Assembly: GCA_027604705.1 (NCBI GenBank)
Contig: JADHYV010000004.1
Location: forward strand, 434,001-498,000
Source of the DNA: Allomyces arbusculus
Taxonomy: Eukaryota > Blastocladiomycota > Blastocladiomycetes > Blastocladiales > Blastocladiaceae
Reading direction: 5' to 3'
Length of the DNA stretch: 64,000 nt
In this document: positions 9,670 to 21,096 of the stretch, piece after piece
Layout: every line of letters starts with the position of its first letter
Numbering within the stretch: position 1 is the stretch's first letter
Translations under genes and position numbers: made by a program
The notes under the pieces: model-generated
What the model was told of the DNA's origin: nothing
The model's input: the letters and a program-made list of their open reading frames with translations, nothing else
Database searches by the model: none

Positions 9670-10262
9670 AATTGCGTCCTTCTGTTTGGTGCGCTCGCAA
9701 ACGATCAACTGGCAGCGGAACGACTGCTGCGCGTTCGGCTGCAAAAGTGGGCTGTTCGGCCGTTCGTACGCGTTGCTCTTCCGTCGCCTTGCAGGCCCTT
9801 GGGTGAAGTTATCGCCTTGGGCGCAGTACTGTTGTAATGCTGAGACTCGCGCTCGATGTGTCTGGGCGCGCGATGATTGCAGGTTCAGGGGGCCGCTGGC
9901 TTGCGATGTCGACTGCCAGCTGGAGGCGGGGTTTGAACTTTGGAACCTCCAAACGGCTGCTGCATCTCAGTTCAGCGCTCTGACTCCTCTCTTGAACTGC
10001 CTAATTGAGCTCCCCAGAGCGACCCCACACCATCGGTCTCTGCCGCCACTTGCTGCAATCTAACCAGGACCTAAACAACTTCAACCATGCATGTATTCAG
10101 CACCGAGTCGTCGGTGGTAGTGGGGCGGCGGTGGCTCCTCTAGGCTCGGACTCGCGACGTACGAGCGAGAATCGGCGACGCATTGACAGCAAATGGTCAA
10201 ATTCTTACGCGGTGCTCTTGGTCGCCTCCTATCTTGCTGTTCCGACACGCAGGGCTCGTACA
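9670..10262. other. Divergent promoter region (LRR gene / cenH3)
   Basis: Between the LRR gene on the minus strand and the H3-variant gene on the plus strand. No coding sequence and no TATA box recognised. Confidence 0.5.
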
Positions 10263-11264
10263 ATGGGACGTCAAGTTGCTCGGTACCTATTCATCGCTTT
10301 ACCCGGTTCGAAGGCACCAAGAGCTGACCCGTGACGCGCGCGCTGTATAGAAAGCGGGGTGGTCCGCGCCACGCGACACCCATCCAGGTCTCCTCGGCCG
10401 CCGCGTCAAGCTCAACGACGACGACGTCCCAGCGCCTGCCTTCCTCGACGGCCGCAACGGCACCGGCATCTGCACCGGCACGCGAGGCTCGTCCTGCAGT
10501 CATTACGGTCGCTGCCGCACCGCCGCGCGCACGTCCGGAAATTGACTCGTTTGGCGCCAAGCGACCAGTCCGGTCCACCCTGTGCGTGTCTTGTGGCTGC
10601 AACCACGAGCGCTTCAGCCACGGATTGACCAACGACCCTCTTCTTCTCTCTCGTAGCCCGATTCGCTCCGACAAGCACCGGCACAAGGTAAAGTACCCGC
10701 CGGTCTTGCGCAAATCTTCGACCCCCGTCAAGCGCGGCAGTCGTGTACGTGTTGGACCCACGCCGACGCGTGCCTGGTTCACCGTTGGTGATGGGGGCGG
10801 GGCGTTGACTCACTCGCACCTTCACTTTGTAGGCTCTCGATCAGATCAAGCAGCTGCAACGGACGACCGACTTTTTGATCCCAAAAATTAGCTTCCAGCG
10901 CGTCGTCCGTGCGTTCGATTTGGAACTTGGCGCTGCTCATGCCAGACCGTGACGAGGACTGACCAGTGTATTCGTGGCTTCTTTTTAGGTGATATCTTGA
11001 TGATGCACGGCCAAGATGCGACCGGATGTACGTTTCCACCGTCCGTAATCGCGTGTCGCATCCGCATTGGCTCACTCCGCCTGCTTCGTTGCCGCTCCAG
11101 ACCGCATCCAGCCGCAGGCGCTTGCTGCGCTCCAAGAGGCGACTGAGGCCTTTCTCGTCAACCGCATCGAGGACTCGTACTTGGCGTCGCGTCACGCGCG
11201 CCGTGTCACGCTCTTTGTCAAGGATATGACCCTCGCGCGCCGTCTCAGCACGCGCCGTGTCTGA
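10263..11264 (+). CDS. CENPA: Centromeric histone H3 variant (CENP-A/cenH3-like)
   Basis: A histone H3 relative replacing H3 in centromeric nucleosomes, if the call is right. Six exons: 10263-10282, 10351-10581, 10657-10744, 10833-10908, 10989-11027, 11101-11264, totalling 205 residues. The fold (about 114-205) reads ALDQIKQLQRTTDFLIPK, ISFQRVVRDIL, QPQALAALQEATEAFLV, RIEDSYLASRHARRVTL and FVKDMTLARRL, each matching the H3 order (ALREIRRYQKST, LPFQRLVREI, ALQEASEAYLV, HAKRVT, KDIQLARRI). Cen-variant features: only moderate identity to H3, about three extra residues in loop 1 (MMHGQDATGYRIQ), and a long divergent tail of about 113 residues. The tip MGRQVARKRGG recalls the H3 MARTKQTARKSTGG tip. 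The intron at 10582-10656 is the least certain; the frame stays open through it. Confidence 0.85.
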
Positions 11265-11617
11265 GCACGGATCGTTCTGTCGTGTGTCGTGTGGGGGAGA
11301 TGGCCGACGCCATTCCCGTTGTACCATTTTTTTTTTTCTTGTGTTGGCGCGGGTGCCCGAGTTCGATCAGAGACAAAACGAACAATCGCGACTGACCCAG
11401 AACAATATGAAACCTCAATTACGTCTGTCCTTGATCTTGGCGAATAGACCCAATCGCTTGTCTACTCAGCTCTCCACGCCCAACGACATCGAGGAAATGA
11501 CAGCGCGAATAGTCTCTAAGACACTTGTTTTCCGTTACCATCTTCGCCCGCTTCAGTCCTGACAATGCACCCTCGACCGCCCGTCCACCACATCCCCCAC
11601 ACGACCGACAATCCACC
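11265..11617. other. Convergent 3' region (cenH3 / PDE)
   Basis: Shared 3' flank of two convergent genes. It includes a T run at about 11328-11337 that could serve in 3' end formation of the plus-strand gene. No gene seen. Confidence 0.5.
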
Positions 11618-13877
11618 TCAGGCCGACGCCTTCTGAGGTGCCGGTGCCGCGCGCTCCGTCGTCCCCACCGCCGTCGCGGGCCCCGCTGCCGCTGCTGCCG
11701 CCGCCGCCGCAGCAGCCGCAGCCTTCAATTTCTCGCCGAGGTCCTGGTAATACGCGAGCGACTTCTTGATTTGCGAGATGACGTTGACGTGCAGTTGCGG
11801 CAAGACCGACCCGAGATTCTCAAACAGCGGCACGAGCACAAACTGAATGAATCCAATCTGCGCGCCCGGCTTGGTCACCTTGTCGCGGTCCATGAACGGT
11901 GCGACGGGTAAACCCACGAGCTTTTCGCGGTCCGACTGGGCAAAGTATTCTTCAAGCAGGCAGTCGAGCCAGGGTTCGGCCACGTCCGCAGGGCGCGCTT
12001 CGTTGGAAATGTCGGCGCACTTCACCATCATGACGAGCAGCTAGTGGAGAGTGCGCACGTGCAGATCAGTGGACTTGGCACTGTTTTTCTTTTCGTCATC
12101 ACCAGTCGAGCTCAACGCACCTGCGCCCTGTGCTCGACATCGGCAAACTTGAAGTTTTCCGCGGTCGCCTTAAACTTGGTCATGATCTCGCCGTGCTTGG
12201 TCAAGTCGGTCGAGAGTACGCATCGCACAATGCCCTTGCGCACTTGCTCGTACTCCTTGTCAGACAAGTGCGCGAAAATGTTGCATTTCGGCGACCGCAA
12301 GATGCGGAACCCGACCGCGCAGTGGTGATTCTCGAGCGGCGATTGGTCGTTATAGATGATAGCCATTTCGGTGCGCGCGTTCACTTGATAGGCGTTGTTG
12401 AATCCGGGATGGTCGACGTCGTGGATAATGCTGGGCGAGCGAGTGACGCGTGATCAGTGTGAGGACGAGCGAAATGGAAATGAGGTGAGGGGGGGGGGGG
12501 GGGGGAGGTGAAGCGTACCAGGACACGAGCCCGATCAGCATCTCGATCGGGTCGAGCTTGGTCACCAGGTCGCACTCGTTCAGCATCCCATAGAACTAGA
12601 AACAAGCAACACTGAGTGAGCATCGCAACCCACGCGCAAACTCCAACGACAAGAGCAACCGTACCATTTGCGTCACGCAAAAGCAATGCCGGAAATTATG
12701 GAACGGGTTCGCGTTATACGCGTCCTTGACCGTGTGCAGGAACCGCTTGAGCGTGGCCAAGTCCATCTTGAACCGCGCCACGAGCCCGAGCTCGATGAAC
12801 ATGTGCTCAATGAGCGCCGCCATTTCGTTATCCTCCCACTGCCAGTTGTTGAACTGCGTTTGCTTGAGGTAGGCGACCGTGTCGGGCGTGAAGATATACT
12901 TGGGCTGGTCGGCAAAGATAGGCTCCACCTTGGTGAGCCGCTTGAGTACGCGCATGCTCGGCTTGGGCGCCTTGTACTGCGTCATGATCAGGTGCTTTTC
13001 GGCGAGCTGGTGGAGAAGATGGGGGAATGTGGGTAAGAAACCGGCAAAGAGAAACAGGGCATGAAAGAACAAAAGAGAGCTCGCACGGACCTCGAGCCGT
13101 TTCTGGAACGCGGCCACCTTGGCCTGGAACCCGTGCAGGTCGCGAATCGGGTCCATGGCTTTGGATATGGCGGTCAGCTGCGCGTCGAGCACGGCGATCC
13201 GGTGCGGGGAGAACTCGGATCCGCTGTCCTGTTCAGGCGCGTCTTGGCCGACTATAAACGCAGAACAGTGTCAGCAATCGGAAAGAACAGCAAAGAAGAA
13301 CGGTATCGATGCGTACCGATCCTGACCGAGAGCTCGTACGGGTCCTCCTGCGAGTTGGCCGGCAACTGCAGTCCAATCGGCATCAGCGCACCATTACCCT
13401 TGCGCAACGCTAAGATCACGCGGCTATCGGGCGCCTCCACCTTGGCGACACTACGCCAGCACGTGCGTTAGCACTCTCCACCCTTCAGTTTCACCCCCAC
13501 GCGACCGCAGTCCGTGCGTACCTGCATAACGTCGCGCGCAAGTCGGCGCGAGTGCAGCCCGGGTACACAAGCACGGGTGCCGGCGGGTCCGCAGTGCCGA
13601 GCACCTTGACAAAGATGCGTGTCGGTTCCGTCGTCGCCGTCGTGGCGGAGTTCGCGGTCATGGTGGTGGTGGTGGTGTTGGTGGCGGCGACGATCGAACT
13701 GGCGGTCCGTGCGGTGGTGATGGCTGAGGTAAGTGTCCCCGCCGGCGGCGGTGGCGCGGGGATTGCTGTCTGCGACGGAATCATGCCCTCCGACTCGGAC
13801 GTTGGGCCGGTACTGCCGGCGGGCGACAGCGTCGACTTGGGTGCGGGAGCGCTATCTCGGCGCGCCCTGCGGAACAT
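11618..13877 (-). CDS. PDE9A: PDE9A-like 3',5'-cyclic nucleotide phosphodiesterase
   Basis: A class I phosphodiesterase hydrolysing cGMP (PDE9A is cGMP-specific; specificity here is by family). Seven exons, 13877-13522, 13450-13317, 13251-13091, 13006-12665, 12595-12519, 12430-12121, 12040-11618, give 600 residues. Metal-binding HD residues are intact: NPFHNFRHCFC (His320, His324), CIIHDVDHPG (His360, Asp361), SPLENHHC and KCADISNE (Asp470), with the invariant glutamine in AQIGF (Gln521). YQVNARTEMAIIYND and REKLVGLPVAPFMDRDKVTK are PDE9-type rather than PDE4-type. The N-terminal region also aligns with PDE9A, ending LMPIGLQLPANS as human ends MPANSERTPYKV. A 17-nt G run (12489-12505) lies in the intron beside the HD exon. 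The C terminus has an Ala run. cGMP signalling is known in blastoclad zoospores, which fits the neighbouring flagellar genes. Confidence 0.93.
12489..12505 (+). repeat. 17-nt poly-G tract inside a PDE9A-like intron
   Basis: Uninterrupted G run on the plus strand (C run in the transcript) between the donor at 12518 and acceptor at 12431. It would act as a pyrimidine tract in the pre-mRNA and its length is likely to vary. Confidence 0.8.
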
Positions 13878-14895
13878 GCTGGAGAATGGGGCCGGGGTCA
13901 GTCGACGGTGCGAAGTGCGCGGCCGATGTCACGAGAAATTACGTTGATGGAAGAGGGCCAGTTGGAGGACACAGGAAAGAGGGTCGCGAGGTCGACGAAA
14001 CAGTTGCGCCGGTGAGAGGGCACGGGAACGGCGCACTGATCAGTTTCAGCAACGTGGGATCGTGTCGGAAGTGGTCGTGATGGAGCGCTCCAGGCTGGAA
14101 GGCAAGACGGGACGCGGAAGCCCAAGCGAGCCGGGGCGTGAGGATGAGGGCAAATACGGCAAAGAGGGGAAAGCGCGGACGAGGGCGGCATCCGGCGAGC
14201 CCAGCTGTGATCATTCGAGTTACCTTCTTGACCTCGTCAAGGGCAGTAGTTCGAGTCGCGCGAGGAATTGGAGGGTGCCCAGAGGAGTTCGTGGGCGTCC
14301 CGTGCAAAAAATAGCGCGAAGTGAACGGAGGTTGCAACGGCGCTGAATGGGCGGGGAAAAATCTACCGGCGGATGCGGCCAAGAAACGACGGCCGTCGGG
14401 CGGCTGGCGACGGGCGAGGACCAAAGGCGCGCGCGCTCGAGTTGCGGGTTCGAGTGATCGGAGAAAGGGGGAGCGAGTTGATTGCGGTCAGTTGCAGCGG
14501 AGAGTGCGCACGAAGGCAGGGTTCGCGTCGGGGCGGCCAGTGAGCTTGCTGGGGAGAAGGGCGGACAAGTCGAGCGAGCAAGCGAGATGCTTTGAACCAC
14601 TCTTTGCCATAATATACGCGGTCACGGGACGCCGCTAAATCAACGATTTTCAGTCTCCACACCGATCGACGCCAACAACCTCCAACCTCCCGCTGGGGGC
14701 GCTCGACGGCAGTAGACTTAGGGAACGACAACACGATTCCTCATTGGCGGCAGCAAGATCGCTTGGGGTGATTGATGCATTTAAACAGAGAAAAAACTAC
14801 TACCTACGTCGTCGTCGACAATGCGCACGAGCCAATTTACCGGCATCCATTGCCCTCTCTCCGTTTGGGAGCGGGACACAATCGGCTAAGCCGCT
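13878..14895. other. Intergenic region upstream of the PDE gene
   Basis: About 1 kb holding the PDE9A-like promoter and the 3' flank of NDUFA9. A weak AT-rich TATATTA occurs on the minus strand at about 14610-14616. Open frames here are arginine/serine-rich and lack motifs, so no gene is called. Confidence 0.45.
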
Positions 14896-16499
14896 CTACA
14901 GCTCGTCGGGCTTCGGGATCCGGCCGGGAAGGTGGTAGTCCTCGTGCTTACGGTACCTGCGCACCACCTCGAGCGCTGCATAGTCGAGAATCTTGGGCTT
15001 GGCAACACCACCATCGGCCAGCGTGCGCGCGCCAGCGAGCGTCGGCTCCTCGTCAATATGCAACCGCTTGATCAGGTCCGGGTGGATCTTCGGGTACGGC
15101 GAGATCGCGTCGACAAACTTGGAGTAGGTCTCGAACAGGAACTTGGGCGGGTAGGCCTTGGTAACGGGCTTGCGCGTCAGCTCAATCCACAGGTCGACAA
15201 TCTCGTCGATCGTGTAGGCCTTAGGGCTAAATGTGGAGACGGGCGCGTGGTCAATTTGCGTCGGTCGCATATTGGGCGCAAGCTACACGAGATAAGATAA
15301 TCGAAACGGACCCGTAGAGCTCGTAGGTCTTGCCTGCGGCCGTGCTGTCAAAGGCAATGCCAGCAAGGACCGTAGCCACGTCCGAAACGTGCACGGGGCG
15401 GCGGATCGTCTTGCCGCCGTTGGGCACGGGCAGCGCCGGGAAGTTGCTGAGCCAGCCAATCAGGTTCAGCATCGTGTGGTCCTCGTGGCCGTAAATGTCG
15501 GCGCTGCGCACAATCGTCACATCCGGGAACTCCTCGCGCGCGGCCACCTCGGCTTGCGCCTTGGTCTTGAAGAAGCCCGACGGCGAGTTCTCGTTGGCGT
15601 TGATGTGCGACATTTGCACCAAACTGCCAACACCCTCTTCGCGGGCGATGCGAGCAATGTGGCGCGCGGCGTCGACGTGCACGTTCTCGAAAGTGTAGTT
15701 CTTGGTCTCGTAGTCACGGCCAACAAGATTGTAGACGACGTCGCTATTGCGCACGCACTCGGCGAGCTCCTTGGCGTTGTAAATGTCAAAGTGCTAAGGA
15801 CAGCGCGTCGCCGAACGAGGAATGTGGTCACTATGACGGCAAACAAAGCGATCGTCGACAAAAGCCTAGTGGAGAGCGACTGTACCACCGAGGTCATCTT
15901 GCCGAGGTCACCCATGAGCTTGAGGTGACGGTTCGAGTCCTCGTAACTGCGCCACGGCATCACGACCTGCGTGCCGACCTGGCCTAGGTAGCCACAGGGA
16001 AGCCGCGCGTCAGCGAGAATAGCGACGCGATCAGCGCCGAGACAGATCGGTACCTAGGCGGTTAACGAGGTAACGGCCGACAAAGCCCGTGCAGCCGAAA
16101 ACGGTGACCGTCTGGCCCGATGCCGACGAGCGACCGCCGGGGCCATACTTGATGGTCACGGCGCCTAGAAACCGGCAGATCGAGCGTCAGAGTGTGGTCG
16201 GGCGAGCGATGCGAGCACCAGCGCTGGCCAATATGGTCGGATCGCACCAGTCGGGCGGCGGGCCAGGTCCGAGAATTGGCGCTAGATGCGATGTTGGTCC
16301 CGGGTCAATCGTCAGCTTGCAACACCCTTGACGGCACGTTGAATCGGTCGTATTCACGATCACAGTCGTGCCGCATGATGGGCATCTCGAGCCGTCCATA
16401 CCACAAAGGCGCGCGCTACACGTCGAGCGAGATGGTTCGTGTCAGTCTTGAGCGACTTGCAGATGCGGGGCGCCAGCGTAGCACCGCCAGCGCAGTCAT
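14896..16499 (-). CDS. NDUFA9: Complex I 39-kDa subunit NDUFA9
   Basis: Peripheral-arm NAD(P)H-binding subunit of mitochondrial NADH:ubiquinone oxidoreductase, an atypical short-chain dehydrogenase fold. Secure exons: from about 16169 to 16054, 15983-15889, 15793-15312 and 15226-14896. Motifs: [15 protein letters not shown] (Rossmann glycine motif), [24 protein letters not shown] (human VVINLIGRDWETKNF), [38 protein letters not shown] and a C-terminal [12 protein letters not shown] (human EVLRRHRTYRW). The first exon probably starts at ATG 16499, [16 protein letters not shown], an arginine-rich presequence ending at a donor near 16421, but I could not join it in frame to the exon at 16169; an unseen small exon of about 100 nt between them is likely. 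The stop is TAG, which shows TAG is a normal stop in this genome. Confidence 0.9.
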
Positions 16500-16951
16500 C
16501 AGGACCCATGCAATGAATCAGCACGGGGCCCCGTCAACCCGAAATCCTCCCAGTTTCCATTGGTGGCGAGCAGGCTTTCAAGTAGTTGACGGTTTGACTG
16601 CTGGATCGTGCTGGCGTGCCGGCAGGCAGGGTTGCTGAACGCGGCACGTACAAGTGCGCATCGACATCATAGCGACGGGGAGCAGGTTGCGACCAGTCGG
16701 CGTCGTCTTGGCCGTCGTCGTCAAGGAATGGCCACTTGCGCGCCGTGGTCGTGCTGGTCCGGCAGCTTGCCGCGAGATGGAGAGGTTGTTCGTGGGGCCA
16801 CGTGCACCACCACTTCAGATCAGCGACATGACGCAGACGACTTTTGCTCGTTGACGAGGACGAACCAATTTTCGCCAAATCCAGCACGTCTTAAACGTTT
16901 CCAACTTGCTGCAAGACTGTCTTCAATTTGAATTCGATCTGCTGAACGACC
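16500..16951. other. Divergent promoter region (NDUFA9 / PRP46)
   Basis: Between two divergent housekeeping genes. A minus-strand open frame at 16534-16887 lacks any recognisable motif and is not called. Confidence 0.4.
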
Positions 16952-18627
16952 ATGACCGGCCCCATCCCGGACGAGCGACCCCCGATCGACCTTCTTGCCG
17001 AGCAGTCCAGGAAGCGCACGCGTGCCTTCTTTGCGCTCAACTCCGGTCTTGGCGTCCTCGAGGAACCGTCAAGGTTGGTGCCCTGTTTGCGCGCCGTTCG
17101 CCGACAATTGCTCCATGGTCAATGTTGATCCTGACCACGCCAATTCCGACGCGTTCGCTGTAGCCAGCGCCTCAAGCTGACCTACAAGTACGACGCCGAG
17201 TACAAGGCCGTCCAGGTCCTACCGGCCGCCGCGGTCCCGAAAGCGCGCACCGATGCCGCGCCCACACCGCCCGTTCGGCCATTAGCCGCACCCGGGTCGA
17301 CTGCACCTGTTCTCCCCCACCCTCCCAACGGTGCTACCGCACCTTCCGCCGCTGCATCTGGCCCATCCAGTTCCCAGGCGCTTGCGCTGATCCCGGCACC
17401 AACAACTCAGAAGCCGCAGGCGCCGCAGGGAACTATGACGCGTCTTCGCCAGTCGCGGTCGGTGCCGCCACCAAGGTGGCACGCGCCGTGGAAGCTGATG
17501 CGGGTTCGTCAATCATTTCCCTTTCGGGTGCACGTGACCACGATCCTGACCATGTCTTGTTCCCCCAGGTCATCAGCGGCCACACCGGGTGGGTGCGCAG
17601 TGTCGCCGTCGACGTGTCGAACGAGTGGTTTGTGACGGGCGGTGGCGACCGGCTGATCAAAATTTGGGATCTGGCCTCGGGCCAGCTCAAGCTGACGCTG
17701 ACGGGCCACATTTCGCCCGTGCGCGGACTCGCCGTTTCGGCACGGCACCCGTACCTGTTTTCCGCGGGCGAGGACAAGATGGTCAAGTGCTGGGACCTCG
17801 AGACGAACAAGGTCATTCGGCACTACCACGGCCACTTGTCGGGCGTCTACGCGCTCAACCTGCACCCGACGCTCGACTTGATCGCGACGGGCGGGCGCGA
17901 TTCCACGATTCGGGTCTGTCTTTTTTTTTTTTCCGCTCATCTTGTGCGCGGCGCTGCAGCTAGGTCGAAGGTTGACTCTTTTCGATTTGGTTCGTAGCTG
18001 TGGGATATGCGCACCAAGCAACAAGTGCACGTTCTTACGGGCCACTCGCAAACGGTCGGCACGCTCTTGACGCAAGGGTCCGAGTTCCAGCTCGTTTCCG
18101 GGTCGTTCGACAGCACCGTCAAGCTGTGGGACATTCGCATGGGCAAGTGCAAGGGCACGCTCACGCACCACAAAAAATCGGTGCGCGCGCTCGCCATGCA
18201 CCCGAACGAATCCACATTCGTCTCAGGCTCGCCCGATAACATCAAGCAGTGGGTTATGCACAAGGACGACCCACAGTCAGAGTTCCCGAACGTGCGGTTT
18301 GTGCAAAACTTTTCGGGCCAGCAGGGGATCGTCAACTGTCTGGCTGCCAACCACGAGGGCGTGCTGTTCTCGGGTGGGGATAACGGGTCGATGCATTTCT
18401 GGGACTGGCGTACCGGGTACAATTTCCAGTCGCTGTTCACGACCGCGCAGCCCGGGTCACTCGCGTCCGAAGCCGGCATTTTCGCGGCCACATTTGATCA
18501 GACCGGGTCGCGGCTGATTACGTGCGAGGCCGACAAGTCGATCAAGATTTGGAAGGAGGACGACAAGGCCACGCCCGAGTCGCACCCGATGCAGTGGCGG
18601 CCAGAGTTGAAAAAGACGCGGTATTGA
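16952..18627 (+). CDS. PLRG1: Pre-mRNA splicing WD40 protein PRP46/PLRG1
   Basis: WD40 subunit of the Prp19/NineTeen complex in the spliceosome. Exons 16952-17073, 17164-17503, 17569-17913 and 17998-18627 give 478 residues. The N-terminal 150 residues are low-complexity; the seven-bladed propeller then starts at [18 protein letters not shown] and continues with [126 protein letters not shown] and [11 protein letters not shown]. These match human PLRG1 blade by blade, including the diagnostic GSPDNIKQW and [12 protein letters not shown]. Nothing unusual apart from a 14-nt T run just after the third donor. Confidence 0.96.
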
Positions 18628-18877
18628 TGGGCTGGGTTGTCTCGTTGGTTTTTTGGCCATAGCGAACGGCAGCAGCAGCCAGATATATATGCATTCCCGC
18701 CCAACGACCAATGAGCAGCGGCACTGTGAGCAACAGCACGTCAATCAAACATGGACGTGCGGAATCGACCAGGGCGATGGAAAAGAGGAATGTTGGCGCG
18801 CTTAGCGTCGCTTTGGTGGGGAACCTGCACACGGGGAAACGGACTCAGTCAGCGCTCAAATGGAAACTCGAGTAAAA

Positions 18878-21096
18878 TTAAAACGCCGTACCCTTCTTGG
18901 ACCGCTGATGCGCCTTCTGCGCCTGCTGCACGAGCACACTGATCATCTTGTTGTGCATTTCCGCATCAAGCTGCAGTTGCTCACGTGCATCGAGATAATG
19001 GTTGATCTGCGCCTGCAACCCCTGCACGGCCTGCGCGAGCACCGCGTGCAACTCCACGAGCGAATCGGTCGGACGCACGCGCAACTCGTCCTCGGGAATT
19101 TGTGCCCATTGCAGCAGCGTCTGGGCATCCGGCACGGCGACCGCGCGACTTCCCTTGCCCGCAGCAGGACTGTTGAGTGCGTTCAACGACCCAAACGACG
19201 CGGCCGTCGCCGGCCGCGCACCGAGCGGCGACGGCTGGTCCGGCAGCGCGCGCACGACCGTCCGCCCGGGCGCCGATGACGGGCGCACGGGATCGTCGTC
19301 GTCGTTGTAGTCGACAGGCACGTCGAGCGCGGCGAGGAACAGCTTCTTGACGGCGCATCGGCGCCACCGAATGCGCTGGTTAATGTTCTCGTCAAATAAG
19401 GGCTCGTTGACGAGCCGGTCAATGTCGTTGTAAAACGCGTGCTGCGCAAAGCACGGGTTGAGCTGCACGCGCGCGTACTCGTCGTCGCCGCGCGCCGTGA
19501 AGTAGCTCGTAACGTGCAGCGGCGCGATCGCCAAGTCGGTTGGGACGACCGAGGCGCTCGGCGCGAGAAACGCCTTCATGTCGAACACACCGCCGTGTGG
19601 CAGGTCGCCCGACGCGAGGTCGTGCAGGACGGGTGGAAGCGCCGCAGGCTGAGGGTCCCCAAATGCACCAAACGAGTTGTTCGCGGGAGCCGGGGCTGGT
19701 GCAGGGACAGCGGGGGCGGCGGCGGCGGGCACGGGCGCAGCATCGAATGCTCCAAACCCGTCGTCGTCGTCGTCGTCGGCGTTGTCAAAGCTGGTGCTTG
19801 CCGCTGCAAACCCTGACGTGCCGCCCGTTGCCGCGGCAGGTTGCTCAAACCCGCCGAAATCGCCAAAGTCGTCAAAGTCGCCAAAGTCGTCGTCGTGTCC
19901 GGCATCCTTGCTCGCTGCTGGCTCTGGTGCCGATTGCGTCGCGGCTGGACTGGGCGCGCCTGGTGGTGCGAAGTCAGAGAAGGCACCGAAATCGCCAAAG
20001 TCGTCCTTGACGGCTGCGGCCGGGGCTGTTGCAAGACGACTCGAGCAGGTGAGCGATGGAGCAACGCGAACACAACTTAGAATGAACATACCCATTGGGA
20101 CTCCCCTTTCCTCTGGTTGCACTGGCGCTGGGTCGAGCGACGATGCGGGAACCGCAGCAAATGCGTCGTCGGAAAAGTCTCCAAACGGATCAGCCAACGC
20201 CTCCCTTACCTCGAGCGCGGGCACGCACTTGGCCTCGTCCTTGCCGCCTAGCGCCAGGTCGGCAAATGGCAGCTCAACGTCGGGCGACGTAGGGAGCGCG
20301 ATCTGCTGAGGAGCAACGCTGGCCGAGAACAGCGAATCAGCGGCTGGTTGCGCGTCGGCAAACAGGTCCTGCGACGATCCTGCCGCAACCGTCAATGCCG
20401 GTGGCCCGCCGACGGGCTTAGCCCCCAAAACGCTCTTCGCGTCGGACCCCCACATGTTGTCCGCGGGGCTCGTCGGGAACGCGAAATCAAACGCGTTGCT
20501 GGCAGGAGCCGGCGCGGACGCCGAAAACGGCGACTTGTCAAAGTCAGCGAGCAGGTTAGGCGCCGAGCCGGACCTCGAGGCGCTCGCGGTCGTGGCAAAC
20601 GCCCCGCCGACCGAGGCTTGGACAGGGCTCGTGACAGTCGACGGGGGCAAAGGAGCGTGCGATGCAATGGAAAGTGGGTCGAGGGTGTCGAGCAGTATGG
20701 AATGCGATGCCGGGGTCGTCGCCTTGACGGGTACCGGGCTCGGTGTTGCAGACACATTGCCGAATCCTACATCAGAGCGTGTGAACGCGGGAAGACAAAT
20801 GGATGGTTCGAGGCGACGATACTCACCTTCATTGAACGCCGCGTCCATGCCCAGCAAATCGGTATTTGGGGCCGACGGACGGCGTTCGCCTAGTGCTATT
20901 TCACCCAACCAAAGCGTACCGTAAGCGGTGAGCGAGAGAATCACACCGTGACGCGCCGGATCTGAACGATGGCCATATACGCACCACCTAGTGATCCCTT
21001 GGAGGTGAGGCCCGACTGCGACGCGACCCTGCTCGTCGAGCTCGGCGGGAATGGCTCAGGATCGGCCCATGGATTGTCGTCGTCGAATGCGCTCAT
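18878..21096 (-). CDS. Aftiphilin/Laa2-like AP-1 accessory protein (tentative)
   Basis: 666 residues from four exons (21096-20988, 20895-20827, 20766-20092, 20025-18878), starting MSAFDDDNPWADPEPFPP. Most of the chain is disordered and rich in Ala/Pro/Ser, studded with acidic phenylalanine motifs: PFGDFSDD, DDFGDFGAFSDF, DDFGDFDDFGDFGGF, DGFGAFD and NSFGAFGD. Such [DE]xFGxF motifs are what aftiphilin and yeast Laa2 use to bind the gamma-ear of the clathrin adaptor AP-1. The C-terminal 200 residues are more ordered (FYNDIDRLVNEPLFDENIN, IRWRRCAVKKLFLAALDVP) and end in a predicted helix (VELHAVLAQAVQGLQAQIN ... HNKMISVLVQQAQKAHQ). A role in trans-Golgi/endosome sorting is inferred from the motifs; I cannot prove orthology. 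Convergent with PRP46. Confidence 0.7.
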
